DNA of 64,000 nucleotides from Leucobacter sp. cx-42 (lineage in GTDB: Bacteria > Actinomycetota > Actinomycetes > Actinomycetales > Microbacteriaceae). The translations under genes and the position numbers were made by a program. The stretch's first letter is position 1, and each line of letters begins with the position of its first letter. This document shows, in pieces, positions 1-9,512 of this stretch. The DNA is taken from contig NZ_JACVMU010000001.1 in the NCBI RefSeq assembly GCF_014529985.1, positions 124,001 through 188,000 of the forward strand, given 5' to 3'. The notes beneath the pieces were generated by a model that saw only the letters and a program-made list of their open reading frames with translations, was not told the DNA's origin and searched no databases.

Positions 1-294
1 GAAGGTGTTGTCGACGCCGAAGAACGCGTCAGCGATAGGCGCATTCTTGGTGAGGACCAGCTTGTTGGTGAGCTCGCCACCATCGCCAGCAGTGACGACC
101 TTGACGTTGTAGCCGGTCGCTTCACTCGCAGCCGCCTCAAACTCAGGGCCGTCAACGAAGCTGTCGTGCACGATGATGGTGACGTCGTTGCTCTTCGCGT
201 CGGGTGCGCTTGAGCAGGCGCTGAGTGACATCAGTGCGAGCGCCGCAACTGATGCGGTGAGCGAGCGACGAACGATGGGGTTGTAGGCGCGCAT
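1..294 (-). CDS. Thiamin ABC transporter substrate-binding lipoprotein (N-terminal part; runs off the window)
   Basis: Only the first 98 codons are present; the gene continues beyond base 1. The N-terminus has Arg residues, a hydrophobic stretch and a lipobox LSAC with the acylated Cys at residue 27, so the protein should be anchored to the outer face of the membrane. The following segment (VTIIVHDSF, then a GDGGELTNKL stretch and DAFFGVDNTF) matches the start of the ThiB/TbpA family, which binds thiamin, TMP or TPP and delivers it to an ABC permease. The TPP riboswitch directly upstream independently supports thiamin as substrate. The permease and ATPase genes presumably follow outside the window. 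Confidence 0.88.
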   Translation of the reverse strand, partial: MRAYNPIVRRSLTASVAALALMSLSACSSAPDAKSNDVTIIVHDSFVDGPEFEAAASEATGYNVKVVTAGDGGELTNKLVLTKNAPIADAFFGVDNTF

Positions 295-302
295 AGCTAT
301 GG

Positions 303-393
303 CTTCCTTCCTCCGCTGGTATGAACCAGATCAGGTTGAACGGTCGAAGCTCGCGTGCTTCCTCTCAACCCCGCGCGTCGGGATTCCCGTGGA
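303..393 (-). promoter_or_regulatory. TPP (thiamin pyrophosphate) riboswitch
   Basis: Read on the minus strand, the stretch holds the conserved THI-element pieces in order: a GGGAATCC 5' arm, GGGGTTGAGAGGAAG with the invariant CUGAGA-like core (here TTGAGA), and the 3' core TTCAACCTGATCTGGTTCAT followed by ACCAGCGGAGGAAG. It ends about 9 bases before the start codon of the thiamin-binding lipoprotein. The terminal GGAGGAAG purine run can serve as the ribosome-binding site, which suggests control at translation initiation: TPP binding would hide it. Confidence 0.93.
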
Positions 394-404
394 TAACGCC
401 TCTT

Positions 405-435
405 ACCCTAGCGCCTCTTTGGACCCTTCCGCCAA
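405..435 (-). promoter_or_regulatory. Candidate promoter for the riboswitch transcript
   Basis: A TAGGGT hexamer at 405-410 could act as a -10 box about 12 bases before the riboswitch core. A TTGGCG hexamer at 430-435 could be the -35 box with a 19-base spacer. The -10 overlaps the TAG stop codon of perM. Identified by pattern only. Confidence 0.4.
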
Positions 436-2477
436 CCCCGATGAGATCCCTCGTCGGGCTGTGGCGCATCCGGCTCGCTGTCCCACGAGTATGCGGCGAG
501 CGCAGCTTCCTCCTCTGCGACAGCTTGCGCGGGGCCTGCGGCTGCACGCTGACGCTCGAGTTCACGTTCGGCTGCTGCAGCGGCCTCGGCGCGGGCCTCA
601 GCTTCTCGGTCATAGAGTGGCGTCTCGCGCGGTTCATCTGTCACTTCAAGGTCTGCTGACGCCTCAGCGTTATCGTCTCCCCCGCCGAAGAACGAGGTGC
701 CAAAGTCTTCGGTAGCGAGAGACTCGGTCTCGTAGTGACCGTCACCCGGAGCCGTCGCACCGCTGTCGTGGTATTCCATGTCAGCGAACGCGGCTTCGGC
801 CGCTGCGGCTTCTTCTGCTGCAGCTTCGGCAGCTTGCCGCTCTGCGAATGCGCTCAGCGAGATCGGCGCTGGCAGATCACCCGTATCGCGCATTTCGGGG
901 TCAGTGACTTCGGCGCCAGCTACCACGGTGGCTCGTGCGTCGGCCTGGTCTGCTGTACCCGCCGTTGTCAGCGCCTCATCGGCGACCACATCCGTGATCG
1001 CTGCAGTCACGGCGTCCTCACCGGTGGCTGCGTCGGCATCGGCGCCGGCGTATTCACCAGCGTTGCCGGCAGGAAGACCGCCGGGCTCGGTCGTAATCGG
1101 CCCGGTCTCAGGCTGGCCCGCCCGATCACCGAGCGTCCACCAGGGGGTGCGGCTGCGTTCTGCGCGCGCTGCCTGCAACGTCGCGCCTTCACTATCTGCA
1201 TCAGTGAGTGCGGCACCCAGGTGCGCGTGTTGGTGCTGCGAGTCAGTTCGGCCGCTGAGGAGGCCAGCGCCAGCCTGTGCCGTATAGAGCCCAATGACGC
1301 TACCGAACGCGAGTTCGCCGGCAAGCAGCCCGCCCACAGCCCAGCCGTTCGGGCCGGCATGAGCGAGGGTGCCTGGACCAAGCGAGCCCGCAGCCATGAC
1401 CGAGAGCAGTACCCACGCCAGGCCGACCAGCACAGACGCGCTGAGTACGGGGCCAAGCAGCGAGAGCGGTGAGCGGTCCTCGAAACGGCGGGTGATCGCG
1501 TGCCCAGCGAGGACGCCGAGGAGTACCACGCAGAGCGGCACAAGCAGCCCAAGCGCGCCCCAGCCCTCGGGCAGCGCAGCGAACAGCGGGAACGCAGGGA
1601 GCAGCGCATCAGGGCTACCAAACGCAGAGAAGCCGCCACCGCCGAGGTCGACACTCGCCCCCGTCAGCCAAGCGCCGCCCCAGATCCAAGCGACCGGCAG
1701 GTACAGGAGCTCTGCGATCCAGATACTCACAACGCCCCAGCCGTCGAGCTGCAGCCCCTGGGTGATTGCAATAGCCTCGGCAAACTGACCAAAGAGCGAG
1801 ATGCCAACGCCACAGGCCGCGAGGCCGGCGAAGCCGACAAAGAGTAACGCAGAGATGAAGATCGTTTCGTTGAACCGCGCACCGAACGATGCCGCGTTGG
1901 GCACGTTGAATTCTGCAAGCTGCTTCTCGGTGCGACGGAGTATTGCCTGCCACGTCGCTGGGCGATTTGTCAGCACGTAGGCGAGCGAACCAACCGCGAC
2001 ACTGCCGAGGTACACGACGACTGGCATGAGGATACGCCCGGCCATCGGCCACATTGAGCTCACCGAGAACTGCGCCATGACCGTCGCAAACACTCCGATG
2101 CCGAGACCGCTACCCACGATGCCGCCCAGACCCGCTTCGAGGCCACGACCGGCCCAGCGCCAACCAGCACGAATTGCCAACGCGACAACGCCAAGTGTGA
2201 CGCCAAGGGGCGCGATAGAGAAGACGACCTTAAGCGCCTCATGCGGAAGCCCAAGAGCAGCCATGGTTTCAATCGGCACGTCAAAGCCAAGCGGCACGAA
2301 GAACGCAAGAGACCACAGCGAAGCGGCTCCTTCGAAGACGACACCGGGATCTGCGGCGAGGTCAAACGCCTGCCACCAGACCAGGAGCGCGCCCAAAACA
2401 ATAACGACGAACGCGGCAAGCCCTACGGCACATGCCTCGATCGCCGAAACCACGGCCGTCAGGATGCTTCTCATCAT
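408..2477 (-). CDS. perM: DUF6350 / PerM-like integral membrane protein with long acidic tail
   Basis: The first about 410 residues hold many hydrophobic helices with Gly/Ala-rich loops, as in the DUF6350 family; M. tuberculosis PerM (Rv0955) of this family stabilises the divisome under stress. From about residue 415 to 689 the protein becomes an acidic, Ala/Glu-rich, low-complexity tail that ends in a basic stretch (GWRKGPKRR). The tail should be cytoplasmic and disordered. Position next to sucD copies the mycobacterial order sucC-sucD-perM. A strong terminator lies between sucD and this gene, so it probably has its own promoter. Family assignment rests on topology plus context; the divisome role is by analogy. 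Confidence 0.75.
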   Translation of the reverse strand: MMRSILTAVVSAIEACAVGLAAFVVIVLGALLVWWQAFDLAADPGVVFEGAASLWSLAFFVPLGFDVPIETMAALGLPHEALKVVFSIAPLGVTLGVVALAIRAGWRWAGRGLEAGLGGIVGSGLGIGVFATVMAQFSVSSMWPMAGRILMPVVVYLGSVAVGSLAYVLTNRPATWQAILRRTEKQLAEFNVPNAASFGARFNETIFISALLFVGFAGLAACGVGISLFGQFAEAIAITQGLQLDGWGVVSIWIAELLYLPVAWIWGGAWLTGASVDLGGGGFSAFGSPDALLPAFPLFAALPEGWGALGLLVPLCVVLLGVLAGHAITRRFEDRSPLSLLGPVLSASVLVGLAWVLLSVMAAGSLGPGTLAHAGPNGWAVGGLLAGELAFGSVIGLYTAQAGAGLLSGRTDSQHQHAHLGAALTDADSEGATLQAARAERSRTPWWTLGDRAGQPETGPITTEPGGLPAGNAGEYAGADADAATGEDAVTAAITDVVADEALTTAGTADQADARATVVAGAEVTDPEMRDTGDLPAPISLSAFAERQAAEAAAEEAAAAEAAFADMEYHDSGATAPGDGHYETESLATEDFGTSFFGGGDDNAEASADLEVTDEPRETPLYDREAEARAEAAAAAERELERQRAAAGPAQAVAEEEAALAAYSWDSEPDAPQPDEGSHRGWRKGPKRR

Positions 2478-2529
2478 TGTGCGTTGAGTCTATCCGCGGC
2501 CTCTGACATCACAGCTGATACGCGCCGCG

Positions 2530-2576
2530 AAAAACCGTGTGAGCCCGGGTGCTCATGAAAGAACCCGGGCTCACAC
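2530..2576 (-). terminator. Intrinsic terminator after sucD
   Basis: A perfect 14-bp stem (arms 2537-2550 and 2563-2576, GTGTGAGCCCGGGT) closes a 12-base loop. On the minus strand it is followed by GGTTTTTCG, a proper U-tract. It sits just past the sucD stop codon. Confidence 0.92.
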
Positions 2577-2590
2577 TGCATCAGAAGTGA

Positions 2591-3499
2591 CTAGCGGGAG
2601 ACCGCTGCAAACACCTCGCGAAGCAGGTCTGCGGTTTCGGTTGGTGTCTTGCCTACCTTGACGCCAGCCGCTTCCAGCGCCTCTTTCTTGGCCTGCGCGG
2701 TGCCACGTGAGCCCGAGACAATCGCGCCCGCGTGCCCCATGGTCTTGCCCTCGGGAGCGGTGAAGCCGGCAACGTACCCAACGACAGGCTTTGTCACATT
2801 GGCCTTGATGAATTCTGCGGCACGTTCTTCCGCATCGCCGCCAATCTCGCCGATCATCACGATCGCTTCCGTCTCAGGGTCAGCCTCGAACGCCGCGAGC
2901 GCGTCAATGTGGGTCGTACCAATGATCGGATCGCCGCCGATGCCGATCGCGGTCGAGAACCCAAGATCACGCAGTTCGTACATCATCTGATAGGTGAGCG
3001 TGCCCGACTTCGAGACGAGGCCGATCGGTCCCTTGCCCGTAATCGTTGCCGGGATAATGCCAGCGAGGGACTCCCCAGGAGTAATCACGCCGGGGCAGTT
3101 CGGGCCGATGATCTTCGTCTTGCTCCCCGTCGCCTTGGCATGCGCCCAGAGCTCAGCCGTGTCTTTAATCGGCACTCCCTCAGTGATGATCACGAGCATG
3201 CCAATGCCCGCATCGATCGCCTCAATCGCTGCCTCGCGCATAAACGCTGGCGGCACAAACGCGACCGAAACATCGGCACCCGTCTCGGCCATCGCTTCGG
3301 CGACGGTGCCGTAGACCTGGAGCTCAATCTCGCAGCCTTCTGCGTAGGTGTGCTTCACCGTCGTGCCAGCCTTACGCGCGTTGACGCCGCCGACAATGTT
3401 GGTGCCTGCCTTGAGCATGCGCGCCGCATGCTTCGTGCCTTCGCCGCCGGTGATGCCCTGGACGATGACCTTTGAATCTTTGTTCAGAAAAATCGACAT
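2591..3499 (-). CDS. sucD: Succinyl-CoA ligase, alpha subunit
   Basis: Makes succinate, CoA and NTP from succinyl-CoA in the TCA cycle together with SucC. The 302-residue length is normal for SucD. Visible motifs are the CoA-binding N-terminal region ([15 protein letters not shown]), the [12 protein letters not shown] segment and the phospho-histidine loop [14 protein letters not shown]. The start codon follows a GAAAGAGG ribosome-binding site. It is co-transcribed with sucC, 33 bases upstream. Confidence 0.97.
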   Translation of the reverse strand: MSIFLNKDSKVIVQGITGGEGTKHAARMLKAGTNIVGGVNARKAGTTVKHTYAEGCEIELQVYGTVAEAMAETGADVSVAFVPPAFMREAAIEAIDAGIGMLVIITEGVPIKDTAELWAHAKATGSKTKIIGPNCPGVITPGESLAGIIPATITGKGPIGLVSKSGTLTYQMMYELRDLGFSTAIGIGGDPIIGTTHIDALAAFEADPETEAIVMIGEIGGDAEERAAEFIKANVTKPVVGYVAGFTAPEGKTMGHAGAIVSGSRGTAQAKKEALEAAGVKVGKTPTETADLLREVFAAVSR

Positions 3500-3532
3500 G
3501 ATGTTGCCTCTTTCGGTGCGTTCGTCGGCGGA

Positions 3533-4717
3533 TCAGCGAGCGGTGGCCAGGTCGGCCGCATTGGCGAGCTCTGCAGCCTTTGCTGCGCCCTCGTCCATCG
3601 TCGCTGCCTGAATCACCAGCGGGTGATGTGCTTCATTGAGAATGCGCCGGCCTTCTTCGACGTTGTTTCCGTCGAGACGAACCACGAGCGGCTTGTTCGC
3701 TGAGTCACCGAGCTTCTCGAGGGCGCCCACGATGCCGTTCGCAACGGCATCGCACGCGGTAATGCCGCCGAACACGTTGACGAACACCGAACGAACCTGC
3801 GGGTCGCCAAGGATGACGTCAAGGCCGTTCGCCATGACCTCTGCCGATGCTCCGCCGCCGATATCGAGGAAGTTCGCCGGTTTCACGTTGCCGTGGTGCT
3901 CGCCTGCGTACGCGACGACGTCGAGCGTCGACATGACGAGACCAGCGCCGTTACCGATAACGCCGACTTCACCGTCAAGCTTGACGTAGTTCAGTTCGAG
4001 TTCTTTTGCCTTGCACTCGAGCGGGTTCTCAGCGGCTTTGTCGACGTACCCAGCGTGGTCTGGCTGACGGAAATCTGCGTTCTCATCGATGGACACCTTG
4101 CCATCAAGCGCGATGATGTCGCCAGCTCTTGTGCGAACGAGCGGATTGACCTCAACAAGGGTTGCGTCTTCGCCGGAGTACACGGCGTAGAGCTTCTCGA
4201 ACACCTGCGCGACCTGCGGTACGAGTTCTTCAGGGAAGTTTGCTGCGCGCGCGATCTCGAGTGCCTTTGCCTCGTTGATACCGTCAACGGGACATACCTC
4301 GACGCGAGCGAGCGCCTCCGGCTTCGTCTCTGCGAGCTGTTCGATTTCCATGCCACCCTCAACGCTGCACAGCGCGAGGTATGACCGGTTTGCGCGGTCG
4401 AGCAGCACCGAGAAGTAGTACTCTTCAACGAGGTCTGCACCAGCAGCCACCATGACGCGGTCTACTCGATGGCCCTTGATATCGAGGCCGAGGATGGCCT
4501 GAGCCGCCTCATACGCTTCGTCAGGGGTGCGTGCGACCTTCACGCCACCGGCCTTACCGCGGCCACCGATCTTCACCTGGGCCTTGACGACGACAACGCC
4601 GCCAAGCTTTTCAGCAGCAGCACGAGCCTCCTCAGCGGTGTCGGCGACAATACCGGCAAGTACCGGCACCCCATATCGCTCAAAGAGGTCTCGTGCCTGG
4701 TACTCATACAGATCCAC
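3533..4717 (-). CDS. sucC: Succinyl-CoA ligase, beta subunit
   Basis: The nucleotide-specificity partner of SucD. The N-terminus [19 protein letters not shown] is diagnostic; an ATP-grasp domain fills about residues 1-230 ([17 protein letters not shown] is the nucleotide-binding loop), followed by the ligase/CoA domain ([29 protein letters not shown]). At 394 residues it has the family's normal length. First gene of the sucCD operon. Confidence 0.97.
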   Translation of the reverse strand: MDLYEYQARDLFERYGVPVLAGIVADTAEEARAAAEKLGGVVVVKAQVKIGGRGKAGGVKVARTPDEAYEAAQAILGLDIKGHRVDRVMVAAGADLVEEYYFSVLLDRANRSYLALCSVEGGMEIEQLAETKPEALARVEVCPVDGINEAKALEIARAANFPEELVPQVAQVFEKLYAVYSGEDATLVEVNPLVRTRAGDIIALDGKVSIDENADFRQPDHAGYVDKAAENPLECKAKELELNYVKLDGEVGVIGNGAGLVMSTLDVVAYAGEHHGNVKPANFLDIGGGASAEVMANGLDVILGDPQVRSVFVNVFGGITACDAVANGIVGALEKLGDSANKPLVVRLDGNNVEEGRRILNEAHHPLVIQAATMDEGAAKAAELANAADLATAR

Positions 4718-4838
4718 GTAACTGTCCTTAGGTCGTTCGAAAAACAGCTTTTCGAGGCGTCATTGCTTCGACGTCGAAAGGCTCGACTTCGGCCAGCCTA
4801 GCAGCGATGAACCCGCAGATCACATACTTAAATGAAAC

Positions 4839-7412
4839 CTACAACTTCTCGATCGGCGCGAGTTTGACGAGGAGTTTTTTCTCGCCAACCGTTGGAAAAT
4901 CGACGTGCGCGATGCGCTTTGACCCGGTGCCGCTCATGCTCACAACGCGGCCTTCACCGTACTTCGCGTGCTTGACGCGATCGCCAATTTCAAGCACGAG
5001 ATCGCCGTTGTCATGGCTCGAGCCACCGATCATATTCGGGAACCCGCCGCCAGCCTCCTGCGCAGCCTTCGCCTGCGCTTTTCGCTCACGCCATTTGTCG
5101 AGCGCTGACTGCATATTTCCGCTCGCTGGCTCAGAAATCGCGGCTGCACCCGCACCGCCACGGCCGTTCTGGCCGAAGGAAACATTCGAGTCTGCGTTCC
5201 GGGATCGGCTCCATCCTGCAGCACCGCCAGCGGCGCGCGGCGCGTTCAGCGCACGGGATTCAGTACCACCACGACCGGTCACTTCTCCTGGCGACTGGCG
5301 CCACTCGATGAGCCCCTCAGGGATCTCTTGCAGGAAGCGTGAGGGCATCGCCACCGCGATGTCACCGAAGGTCGCACGAGTCGACGCCAGCGTGATGTAG
5401 AGCTGCTTTCGGGCACGAGTAATACCGACATACATCAGTCGACGCTCTTCATTAATGCCGCCCACCTCGTCAACCGACATTTGGTGCGGGAGCAGGCCTT
5501 CTTCCACGCCGGTGATGAACACTGCGGGGAATTCGAGGCCCTTCGCCGTGTGCAGCGTCATGAGGGAAACTGTGCCACTCTGATCGTCAAGGTCGTCGGC
5601 AGCCGCCACGAGACTCACTTCCGTGAGGAACGCTAGGAGCCCCGCACCCGGCTGCTGAACATCGAACTCACGCGCAACGGCAATGAGCTCTTCCAGGTTC
5701 TCTGCACGCGCGTCATCTTGCGGATCACGCTTCGCACGTAGCTTCTCGATCATCTGCGTCTCATCAAGGATGAGCTTGAGAACGTCGCCGACGGGAGCGG
5801 GCTTCGCTTCTTCTTCTGGGTTATCGGTAGCCCCGCCACCGAGCGCCATGCGCGTAGCGCGCTGCAACAGTTCGGCGAGCGCCAGAATCGTGCCACGCAG
5901 CTTTGGGCCAAGGCCAGGTACCTCGTCGGCGTGCTGCATCGCCTCATGGAAGTTCAGCCCATTGTCTTCCTGGAAGTTTGCGAGGTGCGCCTCAGCCATC
6001 GGACCGATACCGCGCTTTGGTGCGCCGAGCATGCGCGACCACGCGATCGGGTCATACGGGTTCGCGACGGTCGTCAGGTAGGCCATCGCGTCTTTAATCT
6101 CAGCGCGCTCGTAGAACTTCGTGCCGCCGAGGATGCGATACGGGATCGCAGAACGAATGAACAGCTCCTCCAACGCACGGGTCTGTGAGTTCGTGCGGTA
6201 GAAGACAGCGATGTCGCCGTACGCGTGGCCATCGCCGCGGAGCGTCTCAATCTCATCGGCAACGAAGCGGGCCTCGTCGTGCTGCGAGTACCCGGTAAAA
6301 CCGATAATCTTCGGGCCATCGCCCTCTGCGGTCCAGAGGCGCTTCTCTTGCCGGTCGAAGTTATTGCCGATGACCGCGTTTGCGGCCGAGAGGATGTTCT
6401 GAGTCGAGCGGTAGTTCTGCTCAAGCTTGACGACCTCTGCGCCAAGATAGTCGCGTTCGAACTCGACGATGTTCCGAATGTCTGCACCACGGAAGGCGTA
6501 GATCGACTGATCAGAATCACCAACGACGGTGAGGCTTGCCGCGGGGATCTGGCCGCTGCCATCGACCTCTGCTGCGCGCGCAGGCGGCGCCAGGCGCTGC
6601 ACGAGTTCGGGCGAGACCGGCTTCGTAAGCTCGCGGATGAGCGAGTACTGCGCGTGGTTTGTATCTTGGTACTCGTCAACGAGAATGTGCCGGAAGCGGC
6701 GCTGATAGATCGCAGCAATCTCAGGGTGCGATCGGAACAGCTGCACCGTCTGCCCAATGAGATCATCAAAGTCGAACGCATTCGCCTTGCGCAGCTCGTT
6801 CTCGTAGGCCGTAAAGATCTCGGTGAAAATTCGATCGCGCGGATCACTCATGTTCACCGTTGCGCCGTACGCGCGAGCGTCAGACAGCTCGTTCTTCAGT
6901 CGCGAAATCTTCGAGCCAGCGTTTGCGGGCGTGAAACCGTAGGTGTCTGCGTCGAGCTCTTTAATGATGCGCTTGAGCAGTGCGCGCGAATCTGCAGAGT
7001 CGTAAATGGTGAAGCCAGAAACATACCCGAAGTGCTCTGCCTCGCGCCGCAAGATACGCACGCATGCCGAGTGGAACGTCGAGACCCACATGCCCTGCGC
7101 GCCCTCGCCGAGCAAGGACTCAATGCGCTCGCGCATCTCGGCGGCCGCCTTGTTTGTGAACGTGATTGCGAGAATCTGGCTCGGCCACGCTTCGCGCTCG
7201 CGAATAAGGTGCGCGATGCGGTGCGTGAGCACTCGCGTCTTGCCCGAGCCAGCGCCCGCAACGATGAGCAGGGCGGGGCCGCGCGCGATGACCGCGCGCT
7301 TTTGCTCGGGGTTCAACCCGTCAAGCAGCGCATCACCGCCTGCACTCGCCCCCTGACCAGCAGAAGAGCCAAACGGCAGACCGGACGGATCAAGCAGCTC
7401 AAATTCACTCAT
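4839..7412 (-). CDS. pcrA: ATP-dependent DNA helicase PcrA/UvrD (UvrD1 type)
   Basis: A superfamily 1A 3'-5' helicase of about 857 residues for DNA repair and replication-fork clearance. Walker A AGAGSGKT lies at about residues 52-59, then ITFTNKAAAEM (motif Ia), VDEYQDTN (motif II), VVGDSDQSIYAFRGAD (motif III), LEQNYRST (motif IV), TLHTAKGLEFPAVF (motif V) and RLMYVGITRA (motif VI). A C-terminal tail after a disordered linker carries the GDRVKHAKYGEGRVVSM Tudor-like patch typical of actinobacterial UvrD1/PcrA, which contacts RNA polymerase in relatives. I chose the ATG at 7412 (MSEFELLD) rather than an upstream ATG at 7661, because the longer form would overlap the divergent asparaginase and its extra residues look like antisense translation. 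The pcrA-sucC order matches mycobacteria. Confidence 0.95.
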   Translation of the reverse strand: MSEFELLDPSGLPFGSSAGQGASAGGDALLDGLNPEQKRAVIARGPALLIVAGAGSGKTRVLTHRIAHLIREREAWPSQILAITFTNKAAAEMRERIESLLGEGAQGMWVSTFHSACVRILRREAEHFGYVSGFTIYDSADSRALLKRIIKELDADTYGFTPANAGSKISRLKNELSDARAYGATVNMSDPRDRIFTEIFTAYENELRKANAFDFDDLIGQTVQLFRSHPEIAAIYQRRFRHILVDEYQDTNHAQYSLIRELTKPVSPELVQRLAPPARAAEVDGSGQIPAASLTVVGDSDQSIYAFRGADIRNIVEFERDYLGAEVVKLEQNYRSTQNILSAANAVIGNNFDRQEKRLWTAEGDGPKIIGFTGYSQHDEARFVADEIETLRGDGHAYGDIAVFYRTNSQTRALEELFIRSAIPYRILGGTKFYERAEIKDAMAYLTTVANPYDPIAWSRMLGAPKRGIGPMAEAHLANFQEDNGLNFHEAMQHADEVPGLGPKLRGTILALAELLQRATRMALGGGATDNPEEEAKPAPVGDVLKLILDETQMIEKLRAKRDPQDDARAENLEELIAVAREFDVQQPGAGLLAFLTEVSLVAAADDLDDQSGTVSLMTLHTAKGLEFPAVFITGVEEGLLPHQMSVDEVGGINEERRLMYVGITRARKQLYITLASTRATFGDIAVAMPSRFLQEIPEGLIEWRQSPGEVTGRGGTESRALNAPRAAGGAAGWSRSRNADSNVSFGQNGRGGAGAAAISEPASGNMQSALDKWRERKAQAKAAQEAGGGFPNMIGGSSHDNGDLVLEIGDRVKHAKYGEGRVVSMSGTGSKRIAHVDFPTVGEKKLLVKLAPIEKL

Positions 7413-7506
7413 TGTGGTTCTCAGTTTAGGCGGGACCACTGACATTGGGTTGGAGGGAGTCAACACACCCCTCCCGAACCGGCCCGAATGCGAGAGAATA
7501 GGGGGC

Positions 7507-8511
7507 ATGCACATCGCGCCTGAAGAACCTCCGACAATTCTGATCTTTGCCACCGGCGGAACGATCGGAATGCGGGAGACCGCTTCTGGCCTCGCACCCG
7601 ATCCAGATTTCCCTGAGATCCTCGAAGATCTTGCGCGCGAAATTGCGTCTCCGCTCGGCATTCAGATCCGCATCAATCATCTGCAGCCGGCCATCGACAG
7701 CGCAAACGCCGATGCCGAGACCGCGCCAAAAATCGCGCGCGCAGTTCGTGCCCGTGTCGGCGCGATGAAGCCGCGCGGAGTTGTCGTGACCCACGGCACC
7801 GACACGCTCGCCTACACCGCATCACGACTCGCATTCGAGCTCTCTGACCTCGGCACCCCGGTGGTCCTGACGGGCAGCCAGCTGCCCCATGCGGCAGACG
7901 ATACTGACGCTGCTGACAACTTACGTCTCGCGATCCGCGTCGCTGCAAAAGCGGGCCGTCACGCGCCGGTCACCATCGCATTTGGTGGTGAGATTCTTCC
8001 AGCGGTGCGCGCGACGAAGGCAGACGCTGACGCGTTCAAGGCCTTCCGTGCAGAGCGCGCTCTCGATCCCAACACTGCTGGCGTTCCTCCGCTCCGGCCA
8101 GAGGCCGACGGCCGCGAGGCAGCCCGCGTGCTAACGTACCGCTTCACGCCCGCGGTCACCCCGGCTGATCTCACCGCGGCAGTGAGCGCGGATCCGGCAG
8201 CGCTCGTACTTGAGTGCTACGGCGCGGGCAACGCACCGACGTCACGCCCCGGCATGCGGGACGCGATCCGCGCCATTACAGACGAGATGCCGGTCGTCGC
8301 GATCACGCAGTGCGCGCAAGGATCAGCGCGGCTCGGTAGGTATGCGGTGGGTTCCGAGCTTGCGAACGCAGGCGTCATCGACGGTGGTGACCTCACGGTC
8401 GAGGCTGCCGTCGCGAAGCTGGGCTATCTCATTGACGCAGGCTATGCCGCGGCTGAGGTGAAGACGCTCATGCCGGTGAACCTCGCGGGTGAGATGAGCG
8501 CTAGCGAGTAA
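7507..8511 (+). CDS. L-asparaginase (type I-like)
   Basis: Hydrolyses asparagine to aspartate and ammonia. The two catalytic signatures are present: ATGGTIG at residues 15-21, with Thr16 as the likely nucleophile, and VTHGTDTLAYTA. No signal peptide, so a cytoplasmic enzyme. I placed the start at MHIAPEEPPTI because the TGGTIG motif normally lies within the first 20 residues. The last 11 bases overlap the end of the convergent glycerophosphodiesterase gene. Confidence 0.9.
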   Translation: MHIAPEEPPTILIFATGGTIGMRETASGLAPDPDFPEILEDLAREIASPLGIQIRINHLQPAIDSANADAETAPKIARAVRARVGAMKPRGVVVTHGTDTLAYTASRLAFELSDLGTPVVLTGSQLPHAADDTDAADNLRLAIRVAAKAGRHAPVTIAFGGEILPAVRATKADADAFKAFRAERALDPNTAGVPPLRPEADGREAARVLTYRFTPAVTPADLTAAVSADPAALVLECYGAGNAPTSRPGMRDAIRAITDEMPVVAITQCAQGSARLGRYAVGSELANAGVIDGGDLTVEAAVAKLGYLIDAGYAAAEVKTLMPVNLAGEMSASE

Positions 8512-9502
8512 TCGACTCGCGCACAGCGAGTGCGAGGTCAGGATGATCGGCGAACACGCCATCAATCCCTGACCGCATGAGCAGGCGATACTCGCGCGCC
8601 CACTGCCCCCGAGCTGTCTGACCGCCGCGGCCAGTGAAGCGACGGTGCAGATAGCGGTTTTCAGGCCGCAACGTCCAAGTGAAGACGAGCAGGCCCTTCC
8701 GGTGTGCACGGCGCACCACCGAACTCACGCGCACACGGCCGAAGGCGGCACGCTGGAGGAGCGCCCGCTTGTCGAGGCTGATGCCATCGACGTGCTGACG
8801 CAGGTGCCGCAACCCACGGTTGGAGGAGTACCACCGGAACGGCTTCCCATGCGGATCATCCGCGGGGGTCCCCTTGGCTTCGGCGAGGAACACGAGCTTG
8901 GCGCCCTGAGCGCGAAGATCAGCGAGCTCACGCAGCACGCCCAACTCGAAGCATTCGACGGTGACGCGGTGGAGACGATCCGCCCACCCGGTCGCCGTAA
9001 GCTCGGCGCGCACGAGCGCTCCGAGGTCGTAACCAAGGGTACGGAAGTACGCAGCGTGCTTGATCTCAATCACGAGGTCGACGTATCGGCCCCGACGAGA
9101 GCTCTCCTGATCGACGATGCGGAACACATCTCGCAACCGGAGCAGTGGTTCAGTGCCGTCGAAGCGGCGGTTTGCCGAGCGCACTCGCGGCAACCGTTCG
9201 GTACAGCGGAGCGTACGCAGCTCGTCCCAGGTGAAGTCTTCGGTAAACCAACCAGTGAGGCGCACACCGTCAACGGTCTTGGTGCGCTTCCGGTCACCGA
9301 ATTCAGGGTGCGACGCAACATCGGTGGTGCCAGAGATCTCGTTCTCGTGGCGAACGACCAAGACGCCGTCGCTGGTCGCGACGACGTCTGGTTCAACGGC
9401 GTCCGCCCCGAGCTCACAGGCGAGTCGATACGATGACTCAGTGTGCTCAGGGCGGTAGCCGGGGGCGCCACGATGACCGATCACCATCGGACTGGTCATC
9501 AT
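8501..9502 (-). CDS. Glycerophosphodiester phosphodiesterase family protein
   Basis: Hydrolyses glycerophosphodiesters to glycerol-3-phosphate and an alcohol. The catalytic patch is clear: HRGAPGYRPEHTESS, then EPDVVATSDGVLVVRHENEI, giving the HR...E...E.D...H pattern of the TIM-barrel GDPD family. A later VFTWTLRPEN and the ending GIDGVFADHPD are also typical. No signal peptide is visible, so it is probably cytoplasmic. It ends inside the asparaginase 3' end and starts 10 bases after the ndh stop codon, so it may be read as part of the ndh transcript. Confidence 0.9.
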   Translation of the reverse strand: MMTSPMVIGHRGAPGYRPEHTESSYRLACELGADAVEPDVVATSDGVLVVRHENEISGTTDVASHPEFGDRKRTKTVDGVRLTGWFTEDFTWDELRTLRCTERLPRVRSANRRFDGTEPLLRLRDVFRIVDQESSRRGRYVDLVIEIKHAAYFRTLGYDLGALVRAELTATGWADRLHRVTVECFELGVLRELADLRAQGAKLVFLAEAKGTPADDPHGKPFRWYSSNRGLRHLRQHVDGISLDKRALLQRAAFGRVRVSSVVRRAHRKGLLVFTWTLRPENRYLHRRFTGRGGQTARGQWAREYRLLMRSGIDGVFADHPDLALAVRESITR

Positions 9503-9512
9503 GGCGTACTAC

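Noticed and set aside
4839-7661. Longer PcrA from an upstream ATG
   Set aside because: The extra 83 residues would overlap the divergent asparaginase coding region and look like antisense reading of it.
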